64,000 nucleotides of DNA, taken from assembly GCF_000160115.1 (NCBI RefSeq), contig NZ_GG665866.1, positions 1,228,825-1,292,824 on the forward strand, given 5' to 3'. The notes beneath the pieces are model-generated. The model saw only the letters and a program-made list of their open reading frames with translations. It was not told the DNA's origin and made no database searches. Numbering within the stretch: the stretch's first letter is position 1; each line of letters opens with the position of its first letter. This stretch comes from Shuttleworthella satelles DSM 14600. GTDB lineage: Bacteria > Bacillota > Clostridia > Lachnospirales > Lachnospiraceae. This document shows, piece by piece, positions 34,073-43,565 of this stretch. Both the position numbers and the translations under genes were made by a program.

Positions 34073-35431
34073 TCAGCCTCTGGTCAGATTTTTAAGCCAC
34101 TGATACTTCTGAAAGTGATAGCAGACCCACGGAATCTTACCCAGTTCATCCAGGCAGGTGCAGGCATAGACGGCAAGAACAGGCCAGTGGAAATAAAACG
34201 CGCCCGCAAGCGCCACTGGAATTGAAATCCCCCACATGGCAACGACCAGAGAATACAGATCAAAAATGGTATCTCCGCCCGAATCAAAAATGCCATTGAT
34301 CATGACGGTGTTGACGGTTCTCCCGATCATGTAGAAGGCCTGCACAAGCATCATCCCTGTCAGATAGGACTGAGCAAGCGGCGTCAGCTTGAGCCCCGCG
34401 ACAACAGGGATGGTCAAAAGGAGAACCATTCCCATGGAAACAAATCCGATGAAAAAGGAAATATCCCTCAGGCGAATTCCGATCCTCCGGGCCTCTTCCT
34501 GATTGCCCGCTCCCAATTCCTGTCCGAGAAGAATCCCTCCCGCGGCCGCGATCCCGTTGCAGAGACAGCAGATCAGATCCCTCACGACCGACGCGACCGA
34601 GTTGGCCGCGGCGGCATCCGCTCCCAGATGACCCACGATCGCTGTATAGGCGCTGAAGCCTGCTCCCCAGAGCAGAGAGGCTCCCAGAAGGGGCAGGCTG
34701 ACTCTGATGAAATCTCTGCTGAGAACGGAATCCACTTTCAGGAGATTGGCGGTTCTCGGGTGCAGATATCCCGGTCGACAGGACAAAAACAGACAGATCA
34801 CAAGCTCAGCCAGCCTTGAAATCACGGTGGCAATCGCGGCCCCCTCCGCTCTCAGCTGCGGAATCGGACCGATCCCAAAGATAAAGACCGCGTTAAAGGC
34901 AATATTCATGAGAACCGCCGCGCTTGATACATAGAGGGCAGATCTGGCATGATCTGATATTTTCATGAAGACCTGATAGGACTGGGAAATTCCCATCAGC
35001 AGATAAGACCAGGCGGCAATCCGCAGATATCTTCCCCCCAGTTCAATCAACAGCCCGTCAGAGCTGTAAATCATCATCAGCTGCCGGGAGATGAAAAAAG
35101 AGGCCCCAAAAAAGACAAGGTCCACCAGAGCCATGATTCGCAGCATGATATGAAAGATGTGATCCAGGCTCTCCGGATCTTTCTTGCCCCAGTACTGCGC
35201 TGCCAGGACACTGCCCCCGCTGGCGATTCCAAGAATGAAAATGGACATGACAAATGAGATCTGAGCCGCCAGGGCGACAGCTGCCATGGCGTTTTGCTCC
35301 AGAAGTCCCAGCATAAGAGCGTCTGCCGCCGCGACAGAGGCAAGCAGAAGGCTCTGCAAGGCAATCGGCCAGGCCAGATGCCAGAGTCTGCGGTTAAATC
35401 TCGAATCCCCAAAAATCTCCCTGATTTTCAT
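34073..35431 (-). CDS. MATE-family multidrug efflux transporter
   Basis: 452 residues with twelve membrane segments in two homologous halves. N-terminal motif LWHLAWPIALQSLLLASVAAADALMLGLLEQNAMAAVALAAQISF is typical of MATE/NorM-type exporters, which expel cationic compounds in exchange for Na+ or H+. The second half (VSLPLLGASLLWGAGFSAYTAIVGHLGADAAAANSVASVV) repeats the pattern. Start has GGGAGG upstream. It lies downstream of the aspartate kinase gene; no functional link is apparent. Confidence 0.9.
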   Translation of the reverse strand: MKIREIFGDSRFNRRLWHLAWPIALQSLLLASVAAADALMLGLLEQNAMAAVALAAQISFVMSIFILGIASGGSVLAAQYWGKKDPESLDHIFHIMLRIMALVDLVFFGASFFISRQLMMIYSSDGLLIELGGRYLRIAAWSYLLMGISQSYQVFMKISDHARSALYVSSAAVLMNIAFNAVFIFGIGPIPQLRAEGAAIATVISRLAELVICLFLSCRPGYLHPRTANLLKVDSVLSRDFIRVSLPLLGASLLWGAGFSAYTAIVGHLGADAAAANSVASVVRDLICCLCNGIAAAGGILLGQELGAGNQEEARRIGIRLRDISFFIGFVSMGMVLLLTIPVVAGLKLTPLAQSYLTGMMLVQAFYMIGRTVNTVMINGIFDSGGDTIFDLYSLVVAMWGISIPVALAGAFYFHWPVLAVYACTCLDELGKIPWVCYHFQKYQWLKNLTRG

Positions 35432-35487
35432 CTAAGCCTCCCAGCGAAGTGATCCCGGCTCATTTATGGGGACAGGGGATTTTGCCA

Positions 35488-36807
35488 TCACAGATTGATT
35501 GTCACAAAAATATCGTAGATGGCCTTGATTGCCCCTTCAAAGTCCTCATTGGCAACGCCGATAATAATATTGAGCTCTGAAGATCCCTGATCCATCATGC
35601 GAACGTTGATGTGGGCATGAGCCAGGGCGGAGAAAATCCTGCCGGCGGTACCCCGCATCGACTTCATTCCCCGGCCGACGACAGCGATCAGCGCCAGATC
35701 AGATTCGATTTCCACCTGATCCGGTCGGGTCAGACGGTGGATCTCAGAGACAACCGCCTGCTCCTTGTGGAGGAACTCGTCCTCGTGCACCACAATCGTC
35801 ATCGTATCGATCCCTGAGGGCATATGCTCAAAGGAAATACCGTTGTCCTCGAAGGACTGAAGAACCTTGCGGCCAAAGCCGATCTCTGAATTCATCAGAT
35901 CTTTGGTGATCGAAACGGCGCAGAAACCCTTCTTTCCGGCAATTCCCGTAATGGTAAACTGGGGCTTTCTTGCAGTGGACTCCACAATCCATGTGCCTTC
36001 CGCATCCGGGGCATTTGTGTTCTTTATATTGATGGGAATCCCCTTGGACCGGACCGGGAAAATCGCGTCCTCATGCAGAACAGATGCTCCCATATAGGAG
36101 AGCTCCCTGAGCTCCCGGTAAGTCAGAGTATCTATGGACACGGGATTGTGAATGATGCGGGGATCAGCGACCATGAAGCCTGAGACATCGGTCCAGTTCT
36201 CATAGACATCTGCCCCGGCAACAGCCGCGACGACAGAGCCTGTGACATCAGAGCCTCCCCGGGAGAAGGTCTTGACCCTTCCGTCGAAGCCGCATCCATA
36301 GAAGCCCGGGATAATGGCCTTCTCAACGCCTGCCAGGCTTTTCCCCAGGACCCTTTCGGTCTTGTTCATATCTAAAAAACCATCTTGGTCAAAGAAGATA
36401 TTCTCCGCGGGTTCGATAAAGCGATAGTCCAGATAGTTTGCCATGAGCTTTCCGTTCAGCTGTTCTCCGCGGGAGGCGGCAAAGTCAAGACTGGGTTCTT
36501 TCTTCAGACTCTCCTCAATCTGATCGAAATCCTCGTCCAAACGAATGGATAAATTCAGCTGATCTATGATCTCCTGGTACCTGTCTTTGATGGCCATGAG
36601 CTGTCGGTGTGGATCTGACCCCTCCGCGGCAATCCGATAGGCCTCCAAAAGCATATCCGTCACCTTCGTGTCTCCCTCAAAGCGCTTTCCCGGCGCGCTC
36701 GGAACCACATAAGAACGATTTGGATCGCTTTTGATGATCTCTCCCACCTTCTCGAACTGTCTGGCATCCGCAAGAGAACTGCCGCCGAATTTTACAACTT
36801 TTTTCAT
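35488..36807 (-). CDS. lysC: Aspartate kinase
   Basis: 439 residues. Starts VVKFGGSSLADARQFEKVG, the amino-acid-kinase phosphate-binding motif, with FAASRGEQLNGKLMANYL and FSRGGSDVTGSVVAAVAGADVYENWTDVSGF further on. The C-terminal ~150 residues hold tandem ACT domains (ITGIAGKKGFCAVSI, LIAVVGRGMKSMRG), where lysine or threonine usually bind for feedback inhibition. It phosphorylates aspartate, the first step to lysine, threonine and methionine. Upstream (36808-37059) I looked for a lysine riboswitch and found none. Confidence 0.93.
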   Translation of the reverse strand: MKKVVKFGGSSLADARQFEKVGEIIKSDPNRSYVVPSAPGKRFEGDTKVTDMLLEAYRIAAEGSDPHRQLMAIKDRYQEIIDQLNLSIRLDEDFDQIEESLKKEPSLDFAASRGEQLNGKLMANYLDYRFIEPAENIFFDQDGFLDMNKTERVLGKSLAGVEKAIIPGFYGCGFDGRVKTFSRGGSDVTGSVVAAVAGADVYENWTDVSGFMVADPRIIHNPVSIDTLTYRELRELSYMGASVLHEDAIFPVRSKGIPINIKNTNAPDAEGTWIVESTARKPQFTITGIAGKKGFCAVSITKDLMNSEIGFGRKVLQSFEDNGISFEHMPSGIDTMTIVVHEDEFLHKEQAVVSEIHRLTRPDQVEIESDLALIAVVGRGMKSMRGTAGRIFSALAHAHINVRMMDQGSSELNIIIGVANEDFEGAIKAIYDIFVTINL

Positions 36808-37059
36808 GAAACCCTCGCGATCTTCTTTCCACTGCCCGGAATCTATTTTTCACAGGCAGATGATTCATACTTTGTCCGTGTACAGCAAACAGCTGTGCGT
36901 CACTAGTCGAAATGGTAACACAAGAGGAGCGCGGATGCTACTCTTTTACAGTTTCTTCATCGCTTCTGACAGCCTTCTTACTGCTTCTTTTTGTATGCAA
37001 AGTCTCTTCTGCCTATAAACAGCTATACTGCATTTATGAGCTTCTCCTCTTCTGTCCGT

Positions 37060-37668
37060 TCACATTTCTTCGTTTTTTCCCTTGATCAGGTGGGCCTTCG
37101 ACAATGTCGCGACAACGGGTCCGGTCACCACCGCCGCCACAAGCATCTCAAAGAGCGCATTGCCCGCGATGATCGACAGGATAAAGGCGAGGACATTTCT
37201 GCCCGCCATCATCTTCTGCAGGTAGGCTGTCTGTCCGAAGAGGAGGACAATCCCCGACATGAAAAACAGGGTGTTAAAGAAGGCGGACAAAAAGCCGACC
37301 AGGGAGCCGCTGATCAGGGGATTGGTCAGCTTGCGAAAGCCCCTGTATAAGAGACCGACGAGTACTCCGTCCAGGATACGTGGGAAAAAACAGAGAAGAG
37401 CCGTCGCAAGCGGCGACATATTAAAGAGAATACTGGTCATCCCGCTACTCCCCAGAAGCGCCTTGAGCAGGGAGGCCAGTCCCCAGATCGCTCCGGCGGC
37501 CAGACCTCCTGCCGGTCCCAGGGCCACAGCCGTCACAGAGACCGGCACCATGGCTAAAGAAACCGTGATCGCTCCCAAGGGCACCGTCACAAATTGCAGT
37601 ACAAAAATCAGAGCCGTCATCAGGGCCATGATCGCCAGTGAGTTACTTCTTGTCCTCGTATTCATCAT
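37060..37668 (-). CDS. ECF transporter S-component, substrate unknown
   Basis: 202 residues with six membrane segments. The opening (SLAIMALMTALIFVLQFVTVPLGAITVSLAMVPVSVTAVALGPAGGLAAGAIWGLASLLKALLG) is the ECF_trnsprt pattern of vitamin-binding S-components, perhaps pantothenate or a related vitamin. The substrate is not decidable from sequence. It works with a shared ECF module not in this window. Two adjacent ATGs follow GGAGG. The 145-base leader (37669-37813) contains a strong hairpin (37753-37766) but no riboswitch that I recognise. Confidence 0.75.
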   Translation of the reverse strand: MMNTRTRSNSLAIMALMTALIFVLQFVTVPLGAITVSLAMVPVSVTAVALGPAGGLAAGAIWGLASLLKALLGSSGMTSILFNMSPLATALLCFFPRILDGVLVGLLYRGFRKLTNPLISGSLVGFLSAFFNTLFFMSGIVLLFGQTAYLQKMMAGRNVLAFILSIIAGNALFEMLVAAVVTGPVVATLSKAHLIKGKNEEM

Positions 37669-37819
37669 TTTCCTCCGTTATCGTTCCCCGCTTTCACCTG
37701 GTCCTCGGCATGCAAAACGCACCGCTGTCGCTCCAATCCGGATGCAATGCGATGCGTCTTGACGCAGGCTTCAGACCAGGCTTCCACTTTGGGATACAAC
37801 ACATTGTCTTTACCTGTGC

Positions 37820-37849
37820 ATTATAGTTTTCTCAGACCCAAAAGGTCAA
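37820..37849 (-). promoter_or_regulatory. Promoter of the ECF S-component gene
   Basis: Minus strand TTGACC (37844-37849), 18-bp spacer, TATAAT (37820-37825). The predicted start near 37813 leaves a long leader. Confidence 0.65.
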
Positions 37850-37902
37850 CAAATGAATCCTCGGCGCCACACGCGATATAAGCCTTGCGGCGCCATCAAT
37901 TC

Positions 37903-38994
37903 TCAGCGCTGCACGCGGGCGCCTGCGCCGCCCATGATTGCCTCAACCTCGTCCTTTGATGCCATGGTGGTATCACCGGGCGTAGTCATGGCCAGGGCTC
38001 CATGAGCCGCTCCGTAATTGACAGCGAGCGCGGCGTCGCCGGTCGTCATCAGACCATAGATCAGGCCGGAGGCGAAGGAATCGCCGCCGCCGACCCGGTC
38101 CATAATCTCAAGGTTCTGATAATCCCTTGCCTTATGGATCTGTCCATCCGCCCAGCAGAGAGCCGACCAGTCGTTTACTGTAGCGGTCTTAACCGTGCGA
38201 AGCGTTGTCGCCACCGCCTTGAAGTTGGGATAGGTCTGAACCGCCGTCTCAATCATCTTCTTATAGCCGTCGACATTGAGCTCCTTGAGTGACGCGTCCT
38301 GTCCCTCGATCTGAAATCCCAGACAGGCAGTGAAATCCTCCTCATTGCCGATCATGACGTCGACGTGGGAAGCGATTTCACGGTTCACCTCCTGGGCCTT
38401 GGCCTGACCGCCGATCGCAGACCACATGGAGGGACGGTAGTTGAGATCGTAGGACACCAGAGTTCCGTACTTCTTTGCCGTCTTGATCGCCTCAATCACC
38501 GTCCTGGACGCCTGCTCGGATAGAGCCGCGTAGATACCGCCGGTGTGAAGCCACTTGACGCCAAGCTCCCCAAAGATATAGTCGAAATCGAAATCCTCCG
38601 GTCTCGCCTGCGAGATGGCGGTATTTGCCCGGTCAGAGCAGCCCTTGGCCCCCCGGATACCGAATCCCCGCTCTGTGAAATTGAGGCCGTTGCGGCAGAG
38701 ACGTCCGATTCCATCTGTCTTCTTCCAGACGACCAGAGAGGTATCAACACCTCCCTGCAGCATGAAGTCCTCGACCAGCTTACCGACCTCGTTGTCGGCA
38801 AGAGCGGTAAGTACCGCCGTCTTCAGGCCAAAGCACTTGCGCAGGCCCCGGATGACATTGTACTCTCCGCCGCCCTCCCAGGCGCGAAATTGCCTGGCCG
38901 TGCGGATCCGGCCTTCTCCCGGATCCAGACGAAGCATTACCTCTCCCAGAGACACCGCGTCAAAGGTCGCGTCTTCTCTTAATTTCAAATCCAT
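37903..38994 (-). CDS. kdgK: 2-keto-3-deoxygluconate kinase (PfkB family)
   Basis: 363 residues. PfkB-type sugar kinase with the N-terminal SLGEVMLRLDPGEGR and the C-terminal anion-hole motif DRVGGGDSFASGLIYGL, in which the second Asp is catalytic. It phosphorylates 2-keto-3-deoxygluconate in uronate breakdown; this specificity is inferred from being the third gene after uxuA and uxuB. AGGAGG precedes the start. An insertion around RPSMWSAIGGQ is typical of the clostridial version. Confidence 0.88.
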   Translation of the reverse strand: MDLKLREDATFDAVSLGEVMLRLDPGEGRIRTARQFRAWEGGGEYNVIRGLRKCFGLKTAVLTALADNEVGKLVEDFMLQGGVDTSLVVWKKTDGIGRLCRNGLNFTERGFGIRGAKGCSDRANTAISQARPEDFDFDYIFGELGVKWLHTGGIYAALSEQASRTVIEAIKTAKKYGTLVSYDLNYRPSMWSAIGGQAKAQEVNREIASHVDVMIGNEEDFTACLGFQIEGQDASLKELNVDGYKKMIETAVQTYPNFKAVATTLRTVKTATVNDWSALCWADGQIHKARDYQNLEIMDRVGGGDSFASGLIYGLMTTGDAALAVNYGAAHGALAMTTPGDTTMASKDEVEAIMGGAGARVQR

Positions 38995-39010
38995 ACTATC
39001 CTCCTAAAGA

Positions 39011-39040
39011 ATGTGCCTGATTTTAAATGTACCTGATTTT
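39011..39040. repeat. 16-bp duplication between uxuB and kdgK
   Basis: ATGTGCCTGATTTT and ATGTACCTGATTTT start at 39011 and 39027. The pair lies in the gap just upstream of the kdgK ribosome binding site. Confidence 0.6.
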
Positions 39041-39075
39041 CCTGCCAAAATGTACCGCCAAAGGATATCCTCCCC

Positions 39076-40686
39076 TTAAGCAGTGTACTTTTTCAATGTC
39101 GCGCGGACAGCGCCGGGACCCGCAATCAACTCCTCAAAATAGGAAATCACCGTCTTGTCCATGCCGATTTCGGACAGATCAAGACCAAAGATCTGCTCAT
39201 TTGTAAGCAGAGGCGCCACCCTGGAGGCAGCATCCTTATCGCCCAGGCGGATGTCCTTTACATATTCCGATGCCGAGGCAAGAAGGGGATCGGGAGATGG
39301 CTCAAAGGCTCTGCCCTCATCGTCAAGAGCCATCAGGTAGCGAAGCCAGCCTGCGAATACCAGGGGGATCAGCTTGAGATCAGCGACATCCAAAGAAGGA
39401 TCCGCCAGATATCTCTTGATCGTCTCTCCGAAACGGATGGCCAGCTTCTGTGATGTATCCGTGGCAATTCGCTGTGGCGTATCGGGCATAAAGGGGTTTG
39501 GAATTCGAACCTTCAGCACCGTATCGATGAACTCTCTGGGATCCAGTACGCCGGGATCAACAACCACCGGAAGCCCCTCTTTGTAGCCGATGATCTCAAC
39601 CATTGCCTTGAGCTGCGGATCCTTCATCTCCTCGGAGATCTTCTGGTAGCCGAGCAGACAGCCATAGACAGCCAGCGCCGTATGGAGGGGATTTAAGCAG
39701 GTGCAGACCTTCATCTTCTCCACCTTGTCCACAGTCTCGCGATCTGTGAAGATAACGCCTGCTTTCTCAAGCGCGGGACGACCGTTGGGGAAAGAATCCT
39801 CTATCACCAGATACTGGGTCTCCTCCGCGTTGACAAAGGGAGCGACCCAAGTGTTTTTGCCGGTGACAACCGGGTCGAGTCCGGACAGGTCATCCTTTCG
39901 AAGGATCTCCTCCACAGAAGCGTCTGGCCTGGGCGTAATTTTATCAATCATGGACCAGGGGAAGGAAACCTTAGACTTGTCATTGACATAGTCGTAAAAA
40001 CCGGTCTCTGCCCTGCCGTTTTTCGTCCACTCCCTGGCAAACGCAGAGATCGCCTCATAGAGCTTGTCCCCGTTATGAGAGCAGTTGTCTGTAGAAACCA
40101 TGGCAATCGGTCTGGCTCCGCTCTGATAGCGGGCATAGAGCAGAGAGGCAACCTTTCCCATGTAACTTTCCGGCGCCCCGGGGCCGGCCTGATAATCATC
40201 CGCAACAGCAGGGAGTAAGTCCCCCTTGCCGTCTACCAGCGAATATCCCTTTTCTGTAATGGTGAAAGTGACCATCTGCAGAGAATCCTTGCTGAAGATC
40301 TCCCTGAGGCGCTTATACTCTGCCTGATTGGAGGACTCCAAAATGCAGGACTCCGCAATGGATCCGACCACCGTCTTATCTACTCCGCCGTCAGCCTTCA
40401 GAGTTACCAGGATAGAATAATTGTCATGGGGGCGATACATCTTCTCTATAATTTCAGCGTCAAAGCCCTCCGCGACAATCAGTCCCTGGTCGCTGGCGCC
40501 GGTATTCAGCAATTCCTGGGCCAGGTTGGCCTGAAAAGCGCGAAAAATATTCCCTGCCCCGAAATGAATCCAGCTGGGATTTGCCTTTGTTGTCTCAATC
40601 ATGGCCTTTCGATCATACCGAGGGAGCTGATAGTCCTTGCTCTCCCACTCGGCGCTTTTTGCCAGACCCTTCTCCGTTAATTCCAT
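39076..40686 (-). CDS. uxuB: Fructuronate reductase (mannitol dehydrogenase family)
   Basis: 536 residues. The N-terminal nucleotide-binding part includes WIHFGAGNIFRAFQANLAQELL, and the polyol-dehydrogenase core includes FPWSMIDKITPRPD and VCTCLNPLHTALAVYGCLLGY, with the Lys-Asn-His set typical of long-chain mannitol-type dehydrogenases. It reduces fructuronate to mannonate with NADH. The choice of fructuronate over tagaturonate rests on the neighbouring uxuA. It lies 17 bp after uxuA on the same strand. GAAGGAGG precedes the start. Confidence 0.88.
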   Translation of the reverse strand: MELTEKGLAKSAEWESKDYQLPRYDRKAMIETTKANPSWIHFGAGNIFRAFQANLAQELLNTGASDQGLIVAEGFDAEIIEKMYRPHDNYSILVTLKADGGVDKTVVGSIAESCILESSNQAEYKRLREIFSKDSLQMVTFTITEKGYSLVDGKGDLLPAVADDYQAGPGAPESYMGKVASLLYARYQSGARPIAMVSTDNCSHNGDKLYEAISAFAREWTKNGRAETGFYDYVNDKSKVSFPWSMIDKITPRPDASVEEILRKDDLSGLDPVVTGKNTWVAPFVNAEETQYLVIEDSFPNGRPALEKAGVIFTDRETVDKVEKMKVCTCLNPLHTALAVYGCLLGYQKISEEMKDPQLKAMVEIIGYKEGLPVVVDPGVLDPREFIDTVLKVRIPNPFMPDTPQRIATDTSQKLAIRFGETIKRYLADPSLDVADLKLIPLVFAGWLRYLMALDDEGRAFEPSPDPLLASASEYVKDIRLGDKDAASRVAPLLTNEQIFGLDLSEIGMDKTVISYFEELIAGPGAVRATLKKYTA

Positions 40687-40703
40687 ATCCTTTCCTCCTT
40701 CCG

Positions 40704-41783
40704 TCAGCGTCTGCTCTGACTCTTGTTGATCGCCTCCCAGAGACCGACAAGATACGCAGCTCCTAAAGCCCGATCGTAGAGACCGTAACCCGGCATGGCC
40801 TTCTCTCCCCAGATCATGCGGCCATGATCCGGTCGAATAGGACCATCAAATCCGATATCATACAAAGCCTTCATGATTTCATACATGTCGAAGCTGCCAT
40901 CCTCAGACAGGTGCGCCGCCTCTTCGAAGTCAGTCGGGCTGTTGAACTTAAGGTTTCTCACGTGGGCAAAATGAATCCGTCCCCTCAGAGAGCGGATGAT
41001 ATCGGGAAGGTCATTTTCCAGATTCGTTCCCAGAGATCCGGTGCAAAGCGTCACCCCATTGTGGACGTCATCCACCATCTCCATCAGGCGAAGGAGGTTC
41101 TTCTTGTTGGTGATAATGCGGGGAAGCCCGAAGACAGACCAGGCGGGATCATCCGGATGGATCGCCATCTTAATGTCATACTTGTTGCAGACCGGCATAA
41201 TTCTCTCGAGAAAATATTTGAGATTGTCAAAGAGCTTGTCATCGTCAATCTCATACTCCCTGTAGAGGGCAAACATCTCCCTGACATGCTCCATGCGCTC
41301 AGGTTCCCAGCCTGGCATCACAGAACCATTCATGTCCCCGGAGATGGATTCGAACATCTTCTCAGGATCCAGAGCGTCAACAGCCTCCTGTGTGTAGGCC
41401 AGGACTGTAGAAGCGTCTGCCCTCTCCCTGGCCAGCTCCGTTCTTGTCCAGTCAAAGACGGGCATGAAATTATAGCAGACCAGGTGGATGTCCTCCCTGC
41501 CCAGATTCTCAAGACTTGCAATGTAATTGTCGATCAGTCGATCTCTGTTTGGCGTTCCAAGCTTGATTTCCTCGTGAACATTGACAGACTCAATTCCGGC
41601 GACGTGAAGCCCCGCGGCCTCTACCTCCTCCTTCATGGATCGAATCGCCTCCCGGGTCCAGACCTCCCCCGGCTGTGTGTCATAGAGCGTCGTAATAAGA
41701 CCTGTCACATAGCGAATCTGGCGGATCTGTTCCAGGCTGACGGTATCAAAACTGGAGCCATACCAGCGCATCGTCATTTCCAT
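40704..41783 (-). CDS. uxuA: Mannonate dehydratase
   Basis: 359 residues. TIM-barrel enzyme of the UxuA family: MRWYGSSFDTVSLEQIRQI at the start, IESVNVHEEIKLG, YNFMPVFDWTRTEL and MAIHPDDPAWSVFGLPRIITN include the metal-binding His and Asp residues, and RPDHGRMIWGE is the conserved C-terminal motif. It dehydrates mannonate to 2-keto-3-deoxygluconate. It is the first gene of the uxuA-uxuB-kdgK operon, opposite an AraC-type regulator. AAGGAGG precedes the start. Confidence 0.93.
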   Translation of the reverse strand: MEMTMRWYGSSFDTVSLEQIRQIRYVTGLITTLYDTQPGEVWTREAIRSMKEEVEAAGLHVAGIESVNVHEEIKLGTPNRDRLIDNYIASLENLGREDIHLVCYNFMPVFDWTRTELARERADASTVLAYTQEAVDALDPEKMFESISGDMNGSVMPGWEPERMEHVREMFALYREYEIDDDKLFDNLKYFLERIMPVCNKYDIKMAIHPDDPAWSVFGLPRIITNKKNLLRLMEMVDDVHNGVTLCTGSLGTNLENDLPDIIRSLRGRIHFAHVRNLKFNSPTDFEEAAHLSEDGSFDMYEIMKALYDIGFDGPIRPDHGRMIWGEKAMPGYGLYDRALGAAYLVGLWEAINKSQSRR

Positions 41784-41824
41784 ATCCTGCTTCCTCCTTG
41801 TTATGAATATATGTTCTAGTTCTC

Positions 41825-41830
41825 ATTATA
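41825..41830 (-). promoter_or_regulatory. -10 box of the uxu operon
   Basis: Minus-strand TATAAT with no good -35 box at the right distance, which suits a promoter that needs an activator, possibly the divergent AraC-type protein. Confidence 0.5.
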
Positions 41831-41873
41831 TCGGCCAGATGGATTTGATACATTACAGTGCTTGTTGCTGTCT

Positions 41874-41901
41874 TTGCAAATCTTGTGATTCGTGCTAGGA
41901 T
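41874..41901 (+). promoter_or_regulatory. Promoter of the AraC-type regulator
   Basis: TTGCAA (41874-41879), 16-bp spacer, TAGGAT (41896-41901). It overlaps the space upstream of the uxu promoter. Confidence 0.45.
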
Positions 41902-42014
41902 ATCATCTGTAGTCTCCCGCGGGCAGGCGGCCTCATATTGCGATCGCTTCGCTCAGATCGGTCATCAGGCCCGTCTCTTTTCTCCCCTCTCAAGGGGAAC
42001 GATAGGAACCAGCA

Positions 42015-42920
42015 TTGAAAGAGCCACTCCATTCTCCCTTTGTCAACAGACAGTACATGCAGTCCAGAGATTTTGAGATCTTCTATTACAATGACTGCAA
42101 TCTGAAATCCGTCAGTAACCACTCGCACTCCTATTATGAGTTTTATTTCTTCCTGGGCGGCAGTGTCAGCATGCACGTCGACGGAGTCGATTATCCTCTG
42201 ACCAAGGGAGACGTCATCCTGATTCCTCCCAATGTCAGACATCATCTGATCAACCATGCCCCGTCCCTTCCCTATCAGCGCTTTATCTTCTGGATCAGCC
42301 GCAATTTCTGCAATGAACTGATGCAAATTTCTCAGGACTACGGCTATGTCATGCAGCAGGTCATCGTCAGCAGGCGCTATGTCTATCACTATGACGTCCT
42401 CTCCTTTAATACCCTGCAGGGCAAAATATACGCTCTTTTGGACGAGATCCACAGCAACCGTTTCGGCCGGTCCGCCAGGATCTCTCTCTGCGTCCATGAC
42501 CTTGTCCTGCATTTAAACCGCTCGATCTATGAGATCGAACACCCCCGCCAGGAGCAGGAGGTCTTCTCTCTCTACGAGAATATTGTCTCCTTTATCGACC
42601 GGCACTTGGAGCAAAACCTGTCTCTTGACGATATCGCAAATAATTTCTTTGTCAGCAAGTATCATATCGCCCATATTTTCAAGGACCATCTGGGGCTCTC
42701 CATCCATCAGTACATTCTAAAGCGCCGCCTGGCCATGGTCTGCGACTCGATCGCCTCCAATATGAATATCTCTGACGCCTATCAGCGCTGCGGTTTTAAT
42801 GACTACTCCTCCTTCTTTCGCGCTTTCAAAAAGGAGTACGGAATCAGCCCCAAGGAGTATAAGGAGAGCTATGCCTTTCCCGAAGAAAGTCCCTCCGGGA
42901 CACAGGGCACAGGAAGATAA
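42015..42920 (+). CDS. AraC-family transcriptional regulator (probably of the uxu operon)
   Basis: 301 residues if read from TTG 42015, which has AGGAA seven bases upstream; an ATG at 42057 lacks a ribosome binding site. The N-terminal cupin-like ligand domain (HSHSYYEFYFFLGGSVSMHVDGVDYPLTKGDVILIPPNVRHH) is followed by two helix-turn-helix motifs: SLDDIANNFFVSKYHIAHIFKDHLG and ISDAYQRCGFNDYSSFFRAFKKEYGISPKEY. It is divergent from uxuA, so control of uronate genes by a sugar acid is likely but inferred. Confidence 0.88.
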   Translation: MKEPLHSPFVNRQYMQSRDFEIFYYNDCNLKSVSNHSHSYYEFYFFLGGSVSMHVDGVDYPLTKGDVILIPPNVRHHLINHAPSLPYQRFIFWISRNFCNELMQISQDYGYVMQQVIVSRRYVYHYDVLSFNTLQGKIYALLDEIHSNRFGRSARISLCVHDLVLHLNRSIYEIEHPRQEQEVFSLYENIVSFIDRHLEQNLSLDDIANNFFVSKYHIAHIFKDHLGLSIHQYILKRRLAMVCDSIASNMNISDAYQRCGFNDYSSFFRAFKKEYGISPKEYKESYAFPEESPSGTQGTGR

Positions 42921-42991
42921 ACAACGTTCTTTATCCTGTCACTTTGCCTTTTTTCCCTCGCTATCGCTTATCCTTATTTTTCCCATAGCTT

Positions 42992-43027
42992 AAAAAAAAG
43001 AGCCTCCGACCAGTGCCGAAGACTCTT
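42992..43027 (-). terminator. Terminator of ohrR / araC-type gene
   Basis: Minus strand: AGAGTCTTCGG pairs with TCGGAGGCTCT (two mismatches) and is followed by eight T. It lies directly after the ohrR-like stop and between convergent genes. Confidence 0.75.
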
Positions 43028-43031
43028 ATAT

Positions 43032-43520
43032 TCATGCGTCAAGCGCCTCTAACCTCGCCTCCAGGTCCTCCAGAGGCCCCTGCCCCGGATCAAGATCAGC
43101 AAGCATATTGTAGAGCAGCTTATAGAGCGCGAGAAGTTCCTCCCGCTTGATGTGAAAGCACTCGCGCATATGAACGGGGACAGACAGGGCCCGCTCCCGG
43201 AGCTCCATCCCGCTCTCTGTCACTGTGACAATCAGCGATCTCTCATCCTCTTTGGATCTGGCGCGATCAATATAACCCTTGCCCTCAAGCTTCTTGAGTA
43301 CCGGCGTCAGTGTGCCGGAATCCAGATAGAGAACCTGACCAAGTTCTTTCACCGTCAGCTTCTGCTTCTCCCACATAACCATCATTGTAATGTACTGCGT
43401 ATAGGTCAGCTGCAAGGGGTCTAAGAAGGGTTTGTATTTGCGCACAATCTCCTTGGAAACCGCGTATAGGGGGAAACAGAGCTGGTTCTCCAGCTTGAGT
43501 GCATCATACTTATCGCTCAT
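43032..43520 (-). CDS. ohrR: MarR-family redox regulator, OhrR-like
   Basis: 162 residues from the ATG at 43520, which is nine bases after GGAGG; the ATG at 43529 touches it directly. The opening LENQLCFPLYAVSKEIVRKYKPFL matches OhrR, with the peroxide-sensing cysteine near residue 16. The winged helix (LTVKELGQVLYLDSGTLTPVLKKLEGKGYIDRARSKEDERS) binds DNA. OhrR proteins are inactivated by organic peroxides. No ohr gene is next to it; instead trxB and trxA precede it on the same strand, suggesting that it may control thiol defence here. Confidence 0.85.
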   Translation of the reverse strand: MSDKYDALKLENQLCFPLYAVSKEIVRKYKPFLDPLQLTYTQYITMMVMWEKQKLTVKELGQVLYLDSGTLTPVLKKLEGKGYIDRARSKEDERSLIVTVTESGMELRERALSVPVHMRECFHIKREELLALYKLLYNMLADLDPGQGPLEDLEARLEALDA

Positions 43521-43565
43521 GCCAATCATCCTCCAAGGCCTAATCTATTTACAATGGAACACACG

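Noticed and set aside
36808-37059. Lysine riboswitch before aspartate kinase
   Set aside because: No L-box consensus segments could be found on the minus strand.
37669-37819. Folate-type riboswitch before the ECF S-component
   Set aside because: A fragment resembles one conserved segment, but the others are missing and the fold does not fit.
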